DNA of 64,000 bases from Lachnospiraceae bacterium (GTDB taxonomy: Bacteria > Bacillota > Clostridia > Lachnospirales > Lachnospiraceae): contig JAFTKW010000001.1 of the NCBI GenBank assembly GCA_017453065.1, forward strand, positions 62,001 through 126,000, read 5' to 3'. Position 1 is the stretch's first letter; each line of letters starts with the position of its first letter. The position numbers and the translations under genes are program-made. Shown one piece after another: positions 38,161-46,553 of the stretch. A model generated the notes under the pieces. It was given only the letters and a program-made list of their open reading frames with translations, made no database searches and had not been told where the DNA came from.

Positions 38161-39624
38161 TTATTCCTCAGTCTTTTCAGCTGCTTTCTTTGTAGTTTTC
38201 TTTGCTGCTGGTTTCTTTGCAGGAGCTTCTTCAGTTTCTGCTTTCTTTGTAGTCTTCTTTGCTGCTGTCTTCTTTGCAGGTGCTTCCTCAGCATCTTCTG
38301 CCTTCTTTGTAGTCTTCTTTGCAGTAGTCTTCTTTGCTGCGCCTTCCTTAGCTTCAGCAACTACGAACTCAACTGCCTTGGCAATTGCGATATCCTGCAT
38401 AACCTGTTTCTTACCGTTTTCGCCAAGAACTTCTTTCACTTTGTCAAGTTCCATCTGATAAGTCTCTGCCATCTTAGCTGCTTCTGCATCGAAATCTTCT
38501 TCTGTAGCTTCAATGCCTTCTGCTTTCACGATCGCTTCAAGTACCAATCTGGACTGGATGCGGCTAAGAGCCTGTGGTTTAACCTGCTCAAGCATCATCT
38601 GAGGGTTAAGTCCTGTGAACTGGAAGTACTGTTCCATAGAAAGACCCTGCATCTGCAATCTCTGTGCAAACTCGTCCACGATCTGTCTCTGCTGAGTCTC
38701 GATCATTGCTTCTGGAATTTCCATTGCAGAATCAGCAACGATTGCATCGATTACTGCATCTTCTTTTGCTCTCTTAGCTTCGTCATTTTTCTTCATTTCC
38801 AGAGTCTTCTTTACGTCCTCTCTGTACTCTGCAAGTGTATCAAATACGGAAACTTCACTAGCGAACTCGTCATCAAGTTCTGGAAGCTGTTTTTCAGTGA
38901 TAGATTTAACAGTACATTTGAATACTGCTGGCTTACCTGCCAAATCAGCAGCATGATACTCTGCTGGGAAAGTAACATTTACTTCTACTTCTTTGCCGAT
39001 TTCAGCGCCAACAAGCTGCTCTTCGAATCCTGGGATAAATGCGCCAGAACCGATTGTCAAAGGATAATCTGTACCCTTTCCACCTTCGAAAGCAACGCCA
39101 TCCACAAAACCTTCGAAGTCGATAACTGTCATATCGCCATCTTTAACTGCTCTATCTTCAACAGTAATTGTTCTAGCACTGTTCTCGCGCTCTCTCTGAA
39201 TCTGAGCATCGATTTCTTCTTCTGTAACAGTTACATCTGCTGCTTCTACTTTTACCCCTTTATATTTACCAAGAGAAACCTCTGGCTTAAGTGCTACTTC
39301 AGCAGTAAAGATGAAAGGTTTTCCAGCTTCAATCTGAACTACGTCGATCTGTGGGCTAGATACGATTTCTTCTTCACATTCCTCAAGTGCTTTCTCGTAA
39401 GCAGTAGGAATCAACTCGTTTGCAGCATCTTCATAGAAGATTGCTGGACCATACATTTTTTCAATCATTTTGCGTGGCACTTTGCCCTTACGGAAACCAG
39501 GAACACTGATTTTGTTCTTGTTTTTCTGATAAGCAACCTCAATTGCTGCTTCCAGTTCTTCAGCAGAAACTTCGATTGTAAGTTTTGCCATATTTTTTTC
39601 CAGTTTTTCAACCTGTAAACTCAT
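38161..39624 (-). CDS. tig: Trigger factor with lysine/alanine-rich C-terminal tail
   Basis: 487-residue ribosome-associated chaperone and prolyl isomerase. The ribosome-binding N domain carries FRKGKVPRKMIEKMYG, the FKBP-like domain lies at about 160-245 (DFEGFVDGVAFEGG), and the C-terminal chaperone arms follow. After about residue 427 comes a 60-residue tail of three KKTTKKA repeats separated by acidic EEAP segments. E. coli and Bacillus proteins (about 430 residues) lack it, and it resembles histone H1-like tails. Start at 39624 has GGAGG upstream. A small hairpin GGTGC/GCACC lies just before the ribosome site. Confidence 0.96.
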   Translation of the reverse strand: MSLQVEKLEKNMAKLTIEVSAEELEAAIEVAYQKNKNKISVPGFRKGKVPRKMIEKMYGPAIFYEDAANELIPTAYEKALEECEEEIVSSPQIDVVQIEAGKPFIFTAEVALKPEVSLGKYKGVKVEAADVTVTEEEIDAQIQRERENSARTITVEDRAVKDGDMTVIDFEGFVDGVAFEGGKGTDYPLTIGSGAFIPGFEEQLVGAEIGKEVEVNVTFPAEYHAADLAGKPAVFKCTVKSITEKQLPELDDEFASEVSVFDTLAEYREDVKKTLEMKKNDEAKRAKEDAVIDAIVADSAMEIPEAMIETQQRQIVDEFAQRLQMQGLSMEQYFQFTGLNPQMMLEQVKPQALSRIQSRLVLEAIVKAEGIEATEEDFDAEAAKMAETYQMELDKVKEVLGENGKKQVMQDIAIAKAVEFVVAEAKEGAAKKTTAKKTTKKAEDAEEAPAKKTAAKKTTKKAETEEAPAKKPAAKKTTKKAAEKTEE

Positions 39625-39695
39625 TATTACATTTCCTCCTTTGGTGCTTAGGCACCATCTTAAATATAAATGGACATAATCACAGTCATTGTACG

Positions 39696-39724
39696 ATTAT
39701 ATCATAGGTTTTGGCATTTGTCTA
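39696..39724 (-). promoter_or_regulatory. Sigma-A promoter for tig
   Basis: Minus strand TAGACA (39719-39724), 17-base spacer, TATAAT (39696-39701). It touches the stop of the upstream ABC gene. Confidence 0.65.
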
Positions 39725-41113
39725 CATTTTCCAATGTATGGAATTTAGTATTTCTTTGTCTGTTTCCTGGTGTGTAACCACCACAATGCATCTGCCCTTT
39801 TGCTTCTTTACTATGTACTCTGCCATTCGCTGTTTCGTCTGTTCATCCACGCCCGCAAAAGGCTCATCTAAAAGAATCAGTTCCCCACTGGAAAGCATGG
39901 CCCTTACAAGACAAACTCTGCGGCGCATTCCACCGCTGAGCATCTGGCAGGTTTGCTGAGCCTCCAATTCCGGGATTACCTCTAAAAGGTTTTCCCATAT
40001 TTCTTGTCTTCTATGACTTCCAAGTACCATTTCTATATTTACAAGAGGTGTTTCCTCCAAAAGCAAACGGTCTTCTTGGAAAACCATACTGCATAAAACA
40101 GCACTTTTCTCTGTTAGCTGATTGCTCTTTGCACTTGCTTCCTCATTGGGCTCCAATCCAGCCAAAATTCGAAGCATCGTAGTCTTTCCTCTTCCCGAAG
40201 GAGCCTGCAAGGTATAAAGCTGTCCTGCTGACAGTTTTATTTTCTGTTTTTTCCACACTTCTTTGTCCCCAAAGGATTTGGAAATCACCCAAGTGTCTTC
40301 CGCAAAGCCCTTGTCCACCTTTTCACGAAAAACCGGTCCCTTGCACTTGGGCTTCCACTGACAAAAACGCATCCATGCCAACATACCTGCTTTTTCGTAC
40401 AGTGTGCTAAGCAAAAGAATTACCACAATCCAGGCAAAAACCTCTGGCGTATTTAGATGAGTCTTTGCCATATACAGGCCTTCTCCAATGGAATAATCCG
40501 GCGTACCGATGACTTCTGCTGCCACACCAGATTTCCAAGCAAGCCCGAAGGAAAGTTTCAGCGCATTGTCCATAAATGGCTTCAGAGCCCTTCTGTACAA
40601 ATAAAACCATTGATTTTTCCTTGGCATCTGATAAACCTTTGCCACTTCCAGCATGGAACAATCCACCTGCTTTAATCCTTCACAAAAAGCAAAATAGATG
40701 TATGGAAAAACCACCACAAAGACAATCGCCACGGAAAGCCATCTGGAACCCCACCATATAAGTAGAAGTACCACAAAAGCTGCCACAGGTACCGATTTCA
40801 TAAAGGAAAGAACCGGCTTTAGTAAATCATCCACCCAATCTTCCTTTGCTCCAAATGTCCCAAGCACCGCGCCCGTCAGTAATCCCAGCAAAAAACCAAT
40901 GGTTATTTTGCCAAGGCTAATTAGAAGCGTCTTGAAAAAATCCACCTTCACTACCAACGTTCCCAGTGCCTTCACGGTGTCCAAAGGGCTAGCAAACAAT
41001 ACAGAGTTGTTCACCCACCAGGCAAACAATTGCCACAGTATGAGCCATAGAAACACTATGGCTGTTTTACGAATTAACTTTTTTATTTTCTCTTTTCTTG
41101 TATTCATCAACAT
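39722..41113 (-). CDS. Fused ABC importer permease-ATPase (nitrate/sulfonate/taurine type)
   Basis: 463 residues join two proteins that are normally separate. Residues ~1-260 are an SsuC/TauC-like permease with several membrane segments and the coupling motif EVAKVYQMPRKNQWFYLYRRALKPF. Residues ~275-463 are a short SsuB-like ATPase with Walker A APSGRGKTTMLR, Q-loop VFQEDRLL, signature LSGGMRRR, Walker B LILLDEPFAGVD and H-loop THQET. All catalytic motifs are intact, so it is likely active. The lipoprotein gene 34 bases upstream supplies the binding protein. No ribosome site is evident before the ATG at 41113, so the start is uncertain. Confidence 0.88.
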   Translation of the reverse strand: MLMNTRKEKIKKLIRKTAIVFLWLILWQLFAWWVNNSVLFASPLDTVKALGTLVVKVDFFKTLLISLGKITIGFLLGLLTGAVLGTFGAKEDWVDDLLKPVLSFMKSVPVAAFVVLLLIWWGSRWLSVAIVFVVVFPYIYFAFCEGLKQVDCSMLEVAKVYQMPRKNQWFYLYRRALKPFMDNALKLSFGLAWKSGVAAEVIGTPDYSIGEGLYMAKTHLNTPEVFAWIVVILLLSTLYEKAGMLAWMRFCQWKPKCKGPVFREKVDKGFAEDTWVISKSFGDKEVWKKQKIKLSAGQLYTLQAPSGRGKTTMLRILAGLEPNEEASAKSNQLTEKSAVLCSMVFQEDRLLLEETPLVNIEMVLGSHRRQEIWENLLEVIPELEAQQTCQMLSGGMRRRVCLVRAMLSSGELILLDEPFAGVDEQTKQRMAEYIVKKQKGRCIVVVTHQETDKEILNSIHWKM

Positions 41114-41147
41114 AGGTACACTGGTTTGTATTCAAACTAATTTACAT

Positions 41148-42137
41148 TTACTGCACAAAGTAAAAATCTTCCCCTGGAAGGCTTCCTCCCACAGCTTCTT
41201 TGGACTGATTGAAAATCACCTGTAAGTATCCACTCAAGGCTTCTTTCATCTCCTGTCCCTGTATACATACGATATTGCACTCTGGAATAGCCTTTCTTGC
41301 CAAAGGTTCTTTGGCTACAATCCCTTGCTCCACAGCCCAGGTTGCTGCTTGATCTACATTGGCATTCACATATTCTGTACTCTTTGCATGATCTGCCAAA
41401 AACTGCATCACCGCTTCGGGATACTGCTTCAGAAATTCACTTCGTACAACCGTCACTCCAGTAACCATCATACCACCTTCTGTTCCGCGCCATGCATCCC
41501 ACTGTCCAGTCATATCCATCACCACTTTTAACTGGTCATTTTGTGCCAATGCTGCTGTCACAAATGGCTCGGGAAGTAATCCTATGGCATCTGGATGCTC
41601 TGCCAGCATGGCAGCCACTTCCGTTGCCTCAGATTTAAACTCCAAGGTAATTGCACTAACGTCTACTCCTGCCTGAGCAAGCAGATAGCGCAGGACATAA
41701 TCTGGAGTGGTCCCTTTTCCTGTCAAATAAAGCGTTTTATTTTCTAAATCTTTTAATTCATCGATACTTTCGTCCCCGGACACCATATAGAGTACACCCA
41801 AGGTATTGATATCGATGACTTTTAAATTTCCTTCCATTCTACCATACAAAATAGAAGCCACATTGGCAGGAAGCAACGCAATATCCAGTTCTCCTTTAAT
41901 CATCAATGGAAGCAATTCATCTGCCGCAGTCATCATGTGAAATTCATATTTTTCATTTTCGCTATTTGCATCAGACGCTTCCTTTTGTTCATTCATCATT
42001 GAAAGAAGTCCCAATGTTGTTGGTCCTTTCAAAGACCCAATTCGAATGGCATCTGGTTCATTCTCTTTTCCCTGGCAGCCTGTAAGCAAACCGCATACAA
42101 GCATCAAACTCACAAACAAACTTAAAAACTTTTTCAT
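41148..42137 (-). CDS. ABC importer substrate-binding lipoprotein
   Basis: 329 residues. A lipoprotein signal peptide (MKKFLSLFVSLMLVCGLLTGC) places it on the outer face of the membrane, with the lipid-anchored cysteine in LLTGC. The mature part resembles NMT1/SsuA-type type II binding proteins (IRIGSLKGPTTLGLLSMM, LPANVASILYGRMEG, LPEPFVTAAL). Ligands of this group include sulfonates, nitrate, thiamine precursors and others; none can be assigned here. The ATG at 42137 has GGAAAG 8 bases upstream and is preferred to the one at 42155. Confidence 0.88.
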   Translation of the reverse strand: MKKFLSLFVSLMLVCGLLTGCQGKENEPDAIRIGSLKGPTTLGLLSMMNEQKEASDANSENEKYEFHMMTAADELLPLMIKGELDIALLPANVASILYGRMEGNLKVIDINTLGVLYMVSGDESIDELKDLENKTLYLTGKGTTPDYVLRYLLAQAGVDVSAITLEFKSEATEVAAMLAEHPDAIGLLPEPFVTAALAQNDQLKVVMDMTGQWDAWRGTEGGMMVTGVTVVRSEFLKQYPEAVMQFLADHAKSTEYVNANVDQAATWAVEQGIVAKEPLARKAIPECNIVCIQGQEMKEALSGYLQVIFNQSKEAVGGSLPGEDFYFVQ

Positions 42138-42234
42138 ACAAAACTTTCCAATCATATTTTTTTATTTATGGCTAATACTAAAACCAAGATAAGTGATGAC
42201 AATTCGCTACAAGTTAGATTTCACACAAGAAATC

Positions 42235-42298
42235 TGTATCTAGGTAAGCGGTTGACACGCTTGTCTTAGATATAGATACAAGGCAAATGAATTTGCCT
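42235..42298 (+). promoter_or_regulatory. Two inverted repeats in the spore protein gene leader
   Basis: TGTATCTA (42235-42242) pairs with TAGATACA (42273-42280), and AGGCAAAT (42281-42288) with ATTTGCCT (42291-42298). They precede the ribosome site ACGGAGG. TTGACA at 42252 may be a -35 element, though no good -10 follows and a sporulation sigma factor is expected. Confidence 0.4.
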
Positions 42299-42324
42299 AG
42301 ATTTTCAAACGGAGGTATTTTAAA

Positions 42325-42525
42325 ATGGCTAGTAGTAGATCTAACAGAGTAGAAGTTCCAGAAGCTAAGGCAGCTATGGATCGTTTCAAAACAGAAGTTG
42401 CTTCTGAACTTGGTGTTAACTTGAAGGAAGGTTACAACGGAGACCTTACTTCTCGTGAAGCAGGTTCTATCGGTGGCGAAATGGTTCGTAGAATGATCAA
42501 AAAGCAGGAAGAATCTATGAAATAA
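42325..42525 (+). CDS. Alpha/beta-type small acid-soluble spore protein
   Basis: 66 residues with the family signatures (VPEAKAAMDRFKTEVASELGV, then GYNGDLTSREAGSIGGEMVRRMI). These proteins coat spore DNA and protect it against UV and heat; germination proteases cut them after a conserved Glu-containing site. The ATG at 42325 has GGAGG upstream. The gene is monocistronic with a strong terminator. Its presence implies an endospore-forming lineage. Expression in the forespore (sigma G) is expected but no clear sigma G promoter was identified. Confidence 0.95.
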   Translation: MASSRSNRVEVPEAKAAMDRFKTEVASELGVNLKEGYNGDLTSREAGSIGGEMVRRMIKKQEESMK

Positions 42526-42557
42526 GCTCGCCTACGTAAGTTCATCTTATATGGCAA

Positions 42558-42595
42558 AGAGGGGTCCTGGAGCAAATGCTTCGGGACTTCTTTTT
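42558..42595 (+). terminator. Terminator of the spore protein gene
   Basis: Stem of about 15 bp including several G-U pairs, GAGGGGTCCTGGAGC with GCTTCGGGACTTC, 4-base loop, then TTTTT. Confidence 0.85.
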
Positions 42596-42663
42596 GCTGT
42601 CAAACGAAGCTGAACGTTTACTGAACTCTACAACTTGGGATTTATCGCGCTCAAGTGTTGATT

Positions 42664-42920
42664 TGCACACCAAATTGCCGATTTGTCGTATTTGGTGTGC
42701 AGAATTTGAGGCTATATTTGAATGAAATGCACACCTAATTGCTATTTCCAGGATTTGGTACGCAAAACTATCAATAAAAAGCCCAAGGATTGTCTATATA
42801 CCGATAGAATTGAATTTTTCTGCACACTAAATCATATTTTTAGATTTTTGATGCGCAAGTGGGTTTACAAAAGTTAAGAAAACCAGCGCACCAAATCGCT
42901 ATTTTCAGGATTTGGTGCGC
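42664..42920. repeat. Array of four related palindromic elements
   Basis: The 502-base gap 42526-43027 holds four 35-38 base elements: 42664-42701, 42728-42764, 42821-42857 and 42886-42920. Copy 1 has perfect 12-bp arms TGCACACCAAAT/ATTTGGTGTGCA; copy 4 has perfect 11-bp arms GCGCACCAAAT/ATTTGGTGCGC. Copies 2 and 3 are degenerate. Copies 2 and 4 share the loop sequence GCTATTT(C)CAGG-like. Nothing coding is seen here. Confidence 0.8.
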
Positions 42921-43027
42921 AAAGTGAGTGCTCCCCTTCGTCTACAACTCATCAAATCCCACTTTCACAAACTCAACGCCTCCAGTAACCTCTAATTCGC
43001 CAAACCAATCGCCTCGATAAATTCAAG

Positions 43028-43564
43028 TTATTGAAGTCCTTCTGTTAATTCTTCAAAGAAACTATTTGTATATCTGTTCATTTCTTCACACAAAGGAATC
43101 GTTTCAGGCAAATAACATTGATTTTTGTCCAATACATTTTGCTCCATGAAATCTAATGTATCCACCAACGATTGTCCCCTAACAGAGCCGGTGATTAATG
43201 TTTTTACTACCAAGTAGGTTTTGCCACCCTCTAATACATGAGCATCATGCAAAATCTTTCCTTCCAGCGTTTCAGGTACTTCACTTCTTTGAGATTCCCA
43301 TGCAATTTTTATTGTTTTAGCAATTATCTCGTCAGCATAATTTTGTGCTATCATCCATTGCCTAATTTTATCTTCATCTCTATAAATAAAACCGTGAAAA
43401 TAGGTTGCCAATATCAAACACTCTTCATCCACTTGATAGTCACTAATAGAAAGTATCCTATTAACCATCTTCCTTACTAGTTCAATATGCCACATATCAT
43501 GCATAATGTCTTTGTCTATATAATAAGGCTGCACGAATTCTAATAATGCTTTTTCATTCAACAT
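43028..43564 (-). CDS. HD-domain-like hydrolase
   Basis: 178 residues. HIELVRKMVN, YFHGFIY and KILHDAHVLE fit the HD superfamily of metal-dependent phosphohydrolases, with HD in LHDAH; the early histidines MHDMWH fit the first metal ligand. The nucleotide substrate is unknown. The ATG at 43564 has GGAGAGGG upstream. It starts 13 bases after the DJ-1 stop, so they share a transcript. Confidence 0.7.
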   Translation of the reverse strand: MLNEKALLEFVQPYYIDKDIMHDMWHIELVRKMVNRILSISDYQVDEECLILATYFHGFIYRDEDKIRQWMIAQNYADEIIAKTIKIAWESQRSEVPETLEGKILHDAHVLEGGKTYLVVKTLITGSVRGQSLVDTLDFMEQNVLDKNQCYLPETIPLCEEMNRYTNSFFEELTEGLQ

Positions 43565-43577
43565 ATTTCCCTCTCCA

Positions 43578-44129
43578 TTATTCCTTATAAATAATCCCCT
43601 CAGCCAACTTATCTGCCGCATCTTTGCCGACAAATCTCTCTACAATGGCAAGGCCAAAACTGATGGCACAGCCCATGCCACGACTAGTAATCACATTGTC
43701 TACTACTTCTACGGAATCAAAGGTTACTTCAGCGCCATCCAAATGCTCCTCAAAACCAGGATAGCAGCAAGCCTTCTTGCCCTTCAAAATTCCGCAGTGT
43801 CCAAGTACGCTTGGTGCTGCACAAATTGCCGCCACGCCTTTGCCCTGCGCATAGAAAGAATCTACTTGCTCCATCAAAAGTTCACAGGCTTCCAAATTTC
43901 TAGTTCCCGGCATGCCACCAGGAAGAACAATCATGTCCAAAGAATCAAAGTCCACATCCACAATTCCCATATCCATGACAACTGGAATCTTGTGAGAACC
44001 TGTCACACATTTGTCATCTGTCACGCCTACCATCAAAGTCTCGATTCCTGCTCTGCGGCACAAATCCACTACGGTCAAGGCTTCAATCTCTTCATATCCT
44101 TCTGCAAAAAAGACTGCGATCTTACTCAT
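43578..44129 (-). CDS. DJ-1/PfpI family protein
   Basis: 183 residues. The class I glutamine amidotransferase-like fold shows the DJ-1 glutamate in FFAEGYEEIEA and the nucleophile-elbow cysteine in AAICAAPSVLG, with ITSRGMGCAISFGLAI near the end. Relatives are deglycases, chaperones or oxidative-stress proteins; activity remains debated. Two adjacent ATG codons exist (44132 and 44129); the second is better spaced from AGAGAGG. Confidence 0.9.
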   Translation of the reverse strand: MSKIAVFFAEGYEEIEALTVVDLCRRAGIETLMVGVTDDKCVTGSHKIPVVMDMGIVDVDFDSLDMIVLPGGMPGTRNLEACELLMEQVDSFYAQGKGVAAICAAPSVLGHCGILKGKKACCYPGFEEHLDGAEVTFDSVEVVDNVITSRGMGCAISFGLAIVERFVGKDAADKLAEGIIYKE

Positions 44130-44373
44130 CATTTATCCTCTCTTCCTATCAAATTAATAATTATACTATTTCCTAAAACTTTCGTTCGGATAATCCTTCC
44201 AGGCTCCGATTCTTCCTACTTCCATATTTCCGGTCATCCCTCCGAAAGCTTACTTTTTTCGCCTTTCTAAGTATAACTTGTTTAATCTCAAAAATAAAGT
44301 ATAATAAGAAAGGGAAAACACAAAAAACAACGTATAACAACGACGAAATAACTAGCAAAAAAGGAGTTATAGC

Positions 44374-44880
44374 ATGGAAATCGAACGTAAATTTACCATT
44401 AAGACTTTACCCGCAGATTTAGATTCCTATCCCGTGCATCATATAGAGCAGGCTTACCTTTGTACCGAGCCAGTCATTCGCGTACGCAAGGAAGACGACA
44501 ACTATTACATGACCTACAAAGGCAAAGGCATGATGGCCAGAGAAGAATATAACTTGGCACTGACCGAGGAAGCCTACTACCATCTCCGTGAAAAAGCGGA
44601 TGGCATCATCATCTCCAAAAAGAGATACTTAATTCCACTGAAGAATCCACAGTTCGTTGAAGGAAGTCCAGTTCCTCCAGAGGACTATACTTTGACCATC
44701 GAATTGGACGTATTTGATGCTCCACTTACCCCACTCATCATGGCAGAAGTGGAATTCGGAAGCAAGGAAGCCGCCTCAAACTTCCTTCCACCAGATTGGT
44801 TTTTGGAGGATGTCACCTATGATCCAGCCTACCACAACTCTAATCTGAGCCGTGTTGGATTCACTGAAAAAACACTCTAA
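44374..44880 (+). CDS. CYTH domain protein
   Basis: 168 residues. The N-terminal EIERKF (ExExK) and later charged strands (VIRVRKEDDNYYMTYKGKG, IELDVF, MAEVEF) define the CYTH triphosphate tunnel fold. Relatives hydrolyse inorganic triphosphate or thiamine triphosphate or make cAMP; triphosphatase is the commonest bacterial activity. It diverges from the DJ-1 gene across a 241-base spacer in which I see no distinct element, and ends in its own terminator. Confidence 0.88.
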   Translation: MEIERKFTIKTLPADLDSYPVHHIEQAYLCTEPVIRVRKEDDNYYMTYKGKGMMAREEYNLALTEEAYYHLREKADGIIISKKRYLIPLKNPQFVEGSPVPPEDYTLTIELDVFDAPLTPLIMAEVEFGSKEAASNFLPPDWFLEDVTYDPAYHNSNLSRVGFTEKTL

Positions 44881-44922
44881 TTAGTGTCAATTCAGCCCAA
44901 AATCAGTAAAAACTTGCAAGTG

Positions 44923-44957
44923 AAAAGCCCAAAGCGTATCAAACGCCTTGGGCTTTT
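44923..44957. terminator. Bidirectional terminator between CYTH and malQ genes
   Basis: Near-perfect 15-bp stem with AAAAGCCCAA...TTGGGCTTTT outer arms and a short loop; T-rich on both strands, so it serves the convergent CYTH and malQ genes. Confidence 0.9.
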
Positions 44958-45036
44958 ACTATTGGAGTTACTAATATTGACCTATATAAACGACATGGGT
45001 ATGTCTGTTTATAATATTATTTATTGTCCTTTGTTT

Positions 45037-46539
45037 CTACTTTTTTTCTGCTTTTGCACGTCCAAAGAGGATTGTCTCTTTCTTGATGCGTGCTGCCAAA
45101 GCTTCTGTAGTTACGCCGGCTTTCATACGCCACTTCCAGTTGATTCCCAATGTGGAAGGAGTATTGATTCGAGCTTCACCGCCTAGTGCAAGATAATCCT
45201 GCATAGGGATAATTGCTGTATCAGCTACGCTTCCAAGTGCTGAACGGATGAACTTCCATTCCAAATCCTTGGTATCTGTGATTTCCAAATACTCATCCGC
45301 CAAAGCTTTATCTTCTTTTGGGAGCTGACTGTACCAACTTAAGGTCGTGTCGTTGTCGTGAGTTCCTGTGTAAACCACACTGTTTCTCACATAATTGTGT
45401 GGCAAATAATCGCTCTCTTCTCTAGAGTCGAAAGCAAACTGCAACACCTTCATTCCAGGGAAGCCTGTCTTTTCTACCAACTCCATTACTGTATCTGTCA
45501 TGAATCCAAGGTCTTCTGCGATAACCGCCTTGTCTCCAAGAACCTTCTTCATGGTAGCAAAAAGATCATATCCAGGACCTTTTACCCACTGTCCATTTAC
45601 AGCAGTTGGATCACCGTATGGGATGGACCAATACTCATCGAAGCCTCTGAAATGGTCGATGCGAAGTACATCGTAAAGCTCATAGCAGAAAGCTATACGC
45701 TGCATCCACCATTTGTAGTCTGTCTTTTTGTGGTAATCCCAGTCATACAAAGGATTGCCCCAAAGCTGGCCTGTAGCAGAAAAAGCATCTGGAGGGCATC
45801 CTGCCACGCGGCTTGGTAGACCGTCTTCGGTGAGCTGGAACAATTTGGGGTTGGCCCATACATCTGCGCTATCGGCAGACACGTAAATAGGAATATCTCC
45901 TACAATCTCAATACCTTGCTTGTTAGCATACGCTTTCAACTCTTTCCACTGCATCTGGAACAGATACTGCTGGAATTTGTAGAATTCAATCTCTCTGGCA
46001 TACTTTGCTCTGCACTCAGCCATTGCAGACTCCTTGCGAAGTCGTAATTCATCTGTCCACAGAGTAAAACTCTTGCCCTCGTTTGCATCTTTGATTGCCA
46101 TAAACAGGGCGTAGTCTTCCAACCAGAATTCATTTGCCTTTACAAAATTTACATACTCTGGCTTTTTTGCATAACCAAACTGGCCAAATGCTCTATCAAA
46201 GGCTCTTTGAAGCACTGCGAAACGGGACTCATATATTTTTTCATAGTCTACGTATTCTGGGTGAGTACCCCACTGTCTTTCATCACACTCCTGCTTTGTG
46301 AGCAGTCCCTCCTTTACCAATGTTTCCAAATCGATAAAATAAGGATTACCAGCAAAGGTCGAGAAAGACTGATATGGAGAATCTCCATAACTAGTTGGGC
46401 CAAGTGGTAAAATCTGCCACAACTTCTGGCCTGCAGACTTCAAAAAGTCTACAAACTCATACGCTTCCTTTGAAAATGCTCCTATTCCATAGTTGGATGG
46501 AAGGGAGGAAATTGGTAATAAAATCCCGCTTTTTCTCAT
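45037..46539 (-). CDS. malQ: 4-alpha-glucanotransferase (amylomaltase)
   Basis: 500-residue GH77 enzyme that transfers alpha-1,4-glucan segments and frees glucose. Motifs: GILLPISSLPSNYGIG at the N-terminus, IEIVGDIPIYVSADSADVW, RIDHFRGFDEYW (nucleophile Asp), IAEDLG (acid/base Glu) and YTGTHDNDT. The ATG at 46539 has GGAG upstream; an in-frame ATG at 46569 lies inside glgP. It starts 14 bases after the glgP stop, forming an operon for maltodextrin and glycogen use. Confidence 0.96.
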   Translation of the reverse strand: MRKSGILLPISSLPSNYGIGAFSKEAYEFVDFLKSAGQKLWQILPLGPTSYGDSPYQSFSTFAGNPYFIDLETLVKEGLLTKQECDERQWGTHPEYVDYEKIYESRFAVLQRAFDRAFGQFGYAKKPEYVNFVKANEFWLEDYALFMAIKDANEGKSFTLWTDELRLRKESAMAECRAKYAREIEFYKFQQYLFQMQWKELKAYANKQGIEIVGDIPIYVSADSADVWANPKLFQLTEDGLPSRVAGCPPDAFSATGQLWGNPLYDWDYHKKTDYKWWMQRIAFCYELYDVLRIDHFRGFDEYWSIPYGDPTAVNGQWVKGPGYDLFATMKKVLGDKAVIAEDLGFMTDTVMELVEKTGFPGMKVLQFAFDSREESDYLPHNYVRNSVVYTGTHDNDTTLSWYSQLPKEDKALADEYLEITDTKDLEWKFIRSALGSVADTAIIPMQDYLALGGEARINTPSTLGINWKWRMKAGVTTEALAARIKKETILFGRAKAEKK

Positions 46540-46553
46540 GCTCCTATTCTCCT

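Noticed and set aside
38155-39618. Long open frame on the plus strand opposite trigger factor (487 codons)
   Set aside because: It mirrors tig codon by codon, has a Cys/Phe/Leu-rich composition with no recognisable domain, and tig itself has clear motifs, promoter and terminator.
42664-42920. CRISPR array
   Set aside because: Units are palindromic and diverged, spacing is irregular, only four copies exist, and no cas gene is present.
44173-44358. 61-codon membrane-like frame between the DJ-1 and CYTH genes
   Set aside because: No ribosome site, no recognisable family, and it occupies the divergent promoter region.
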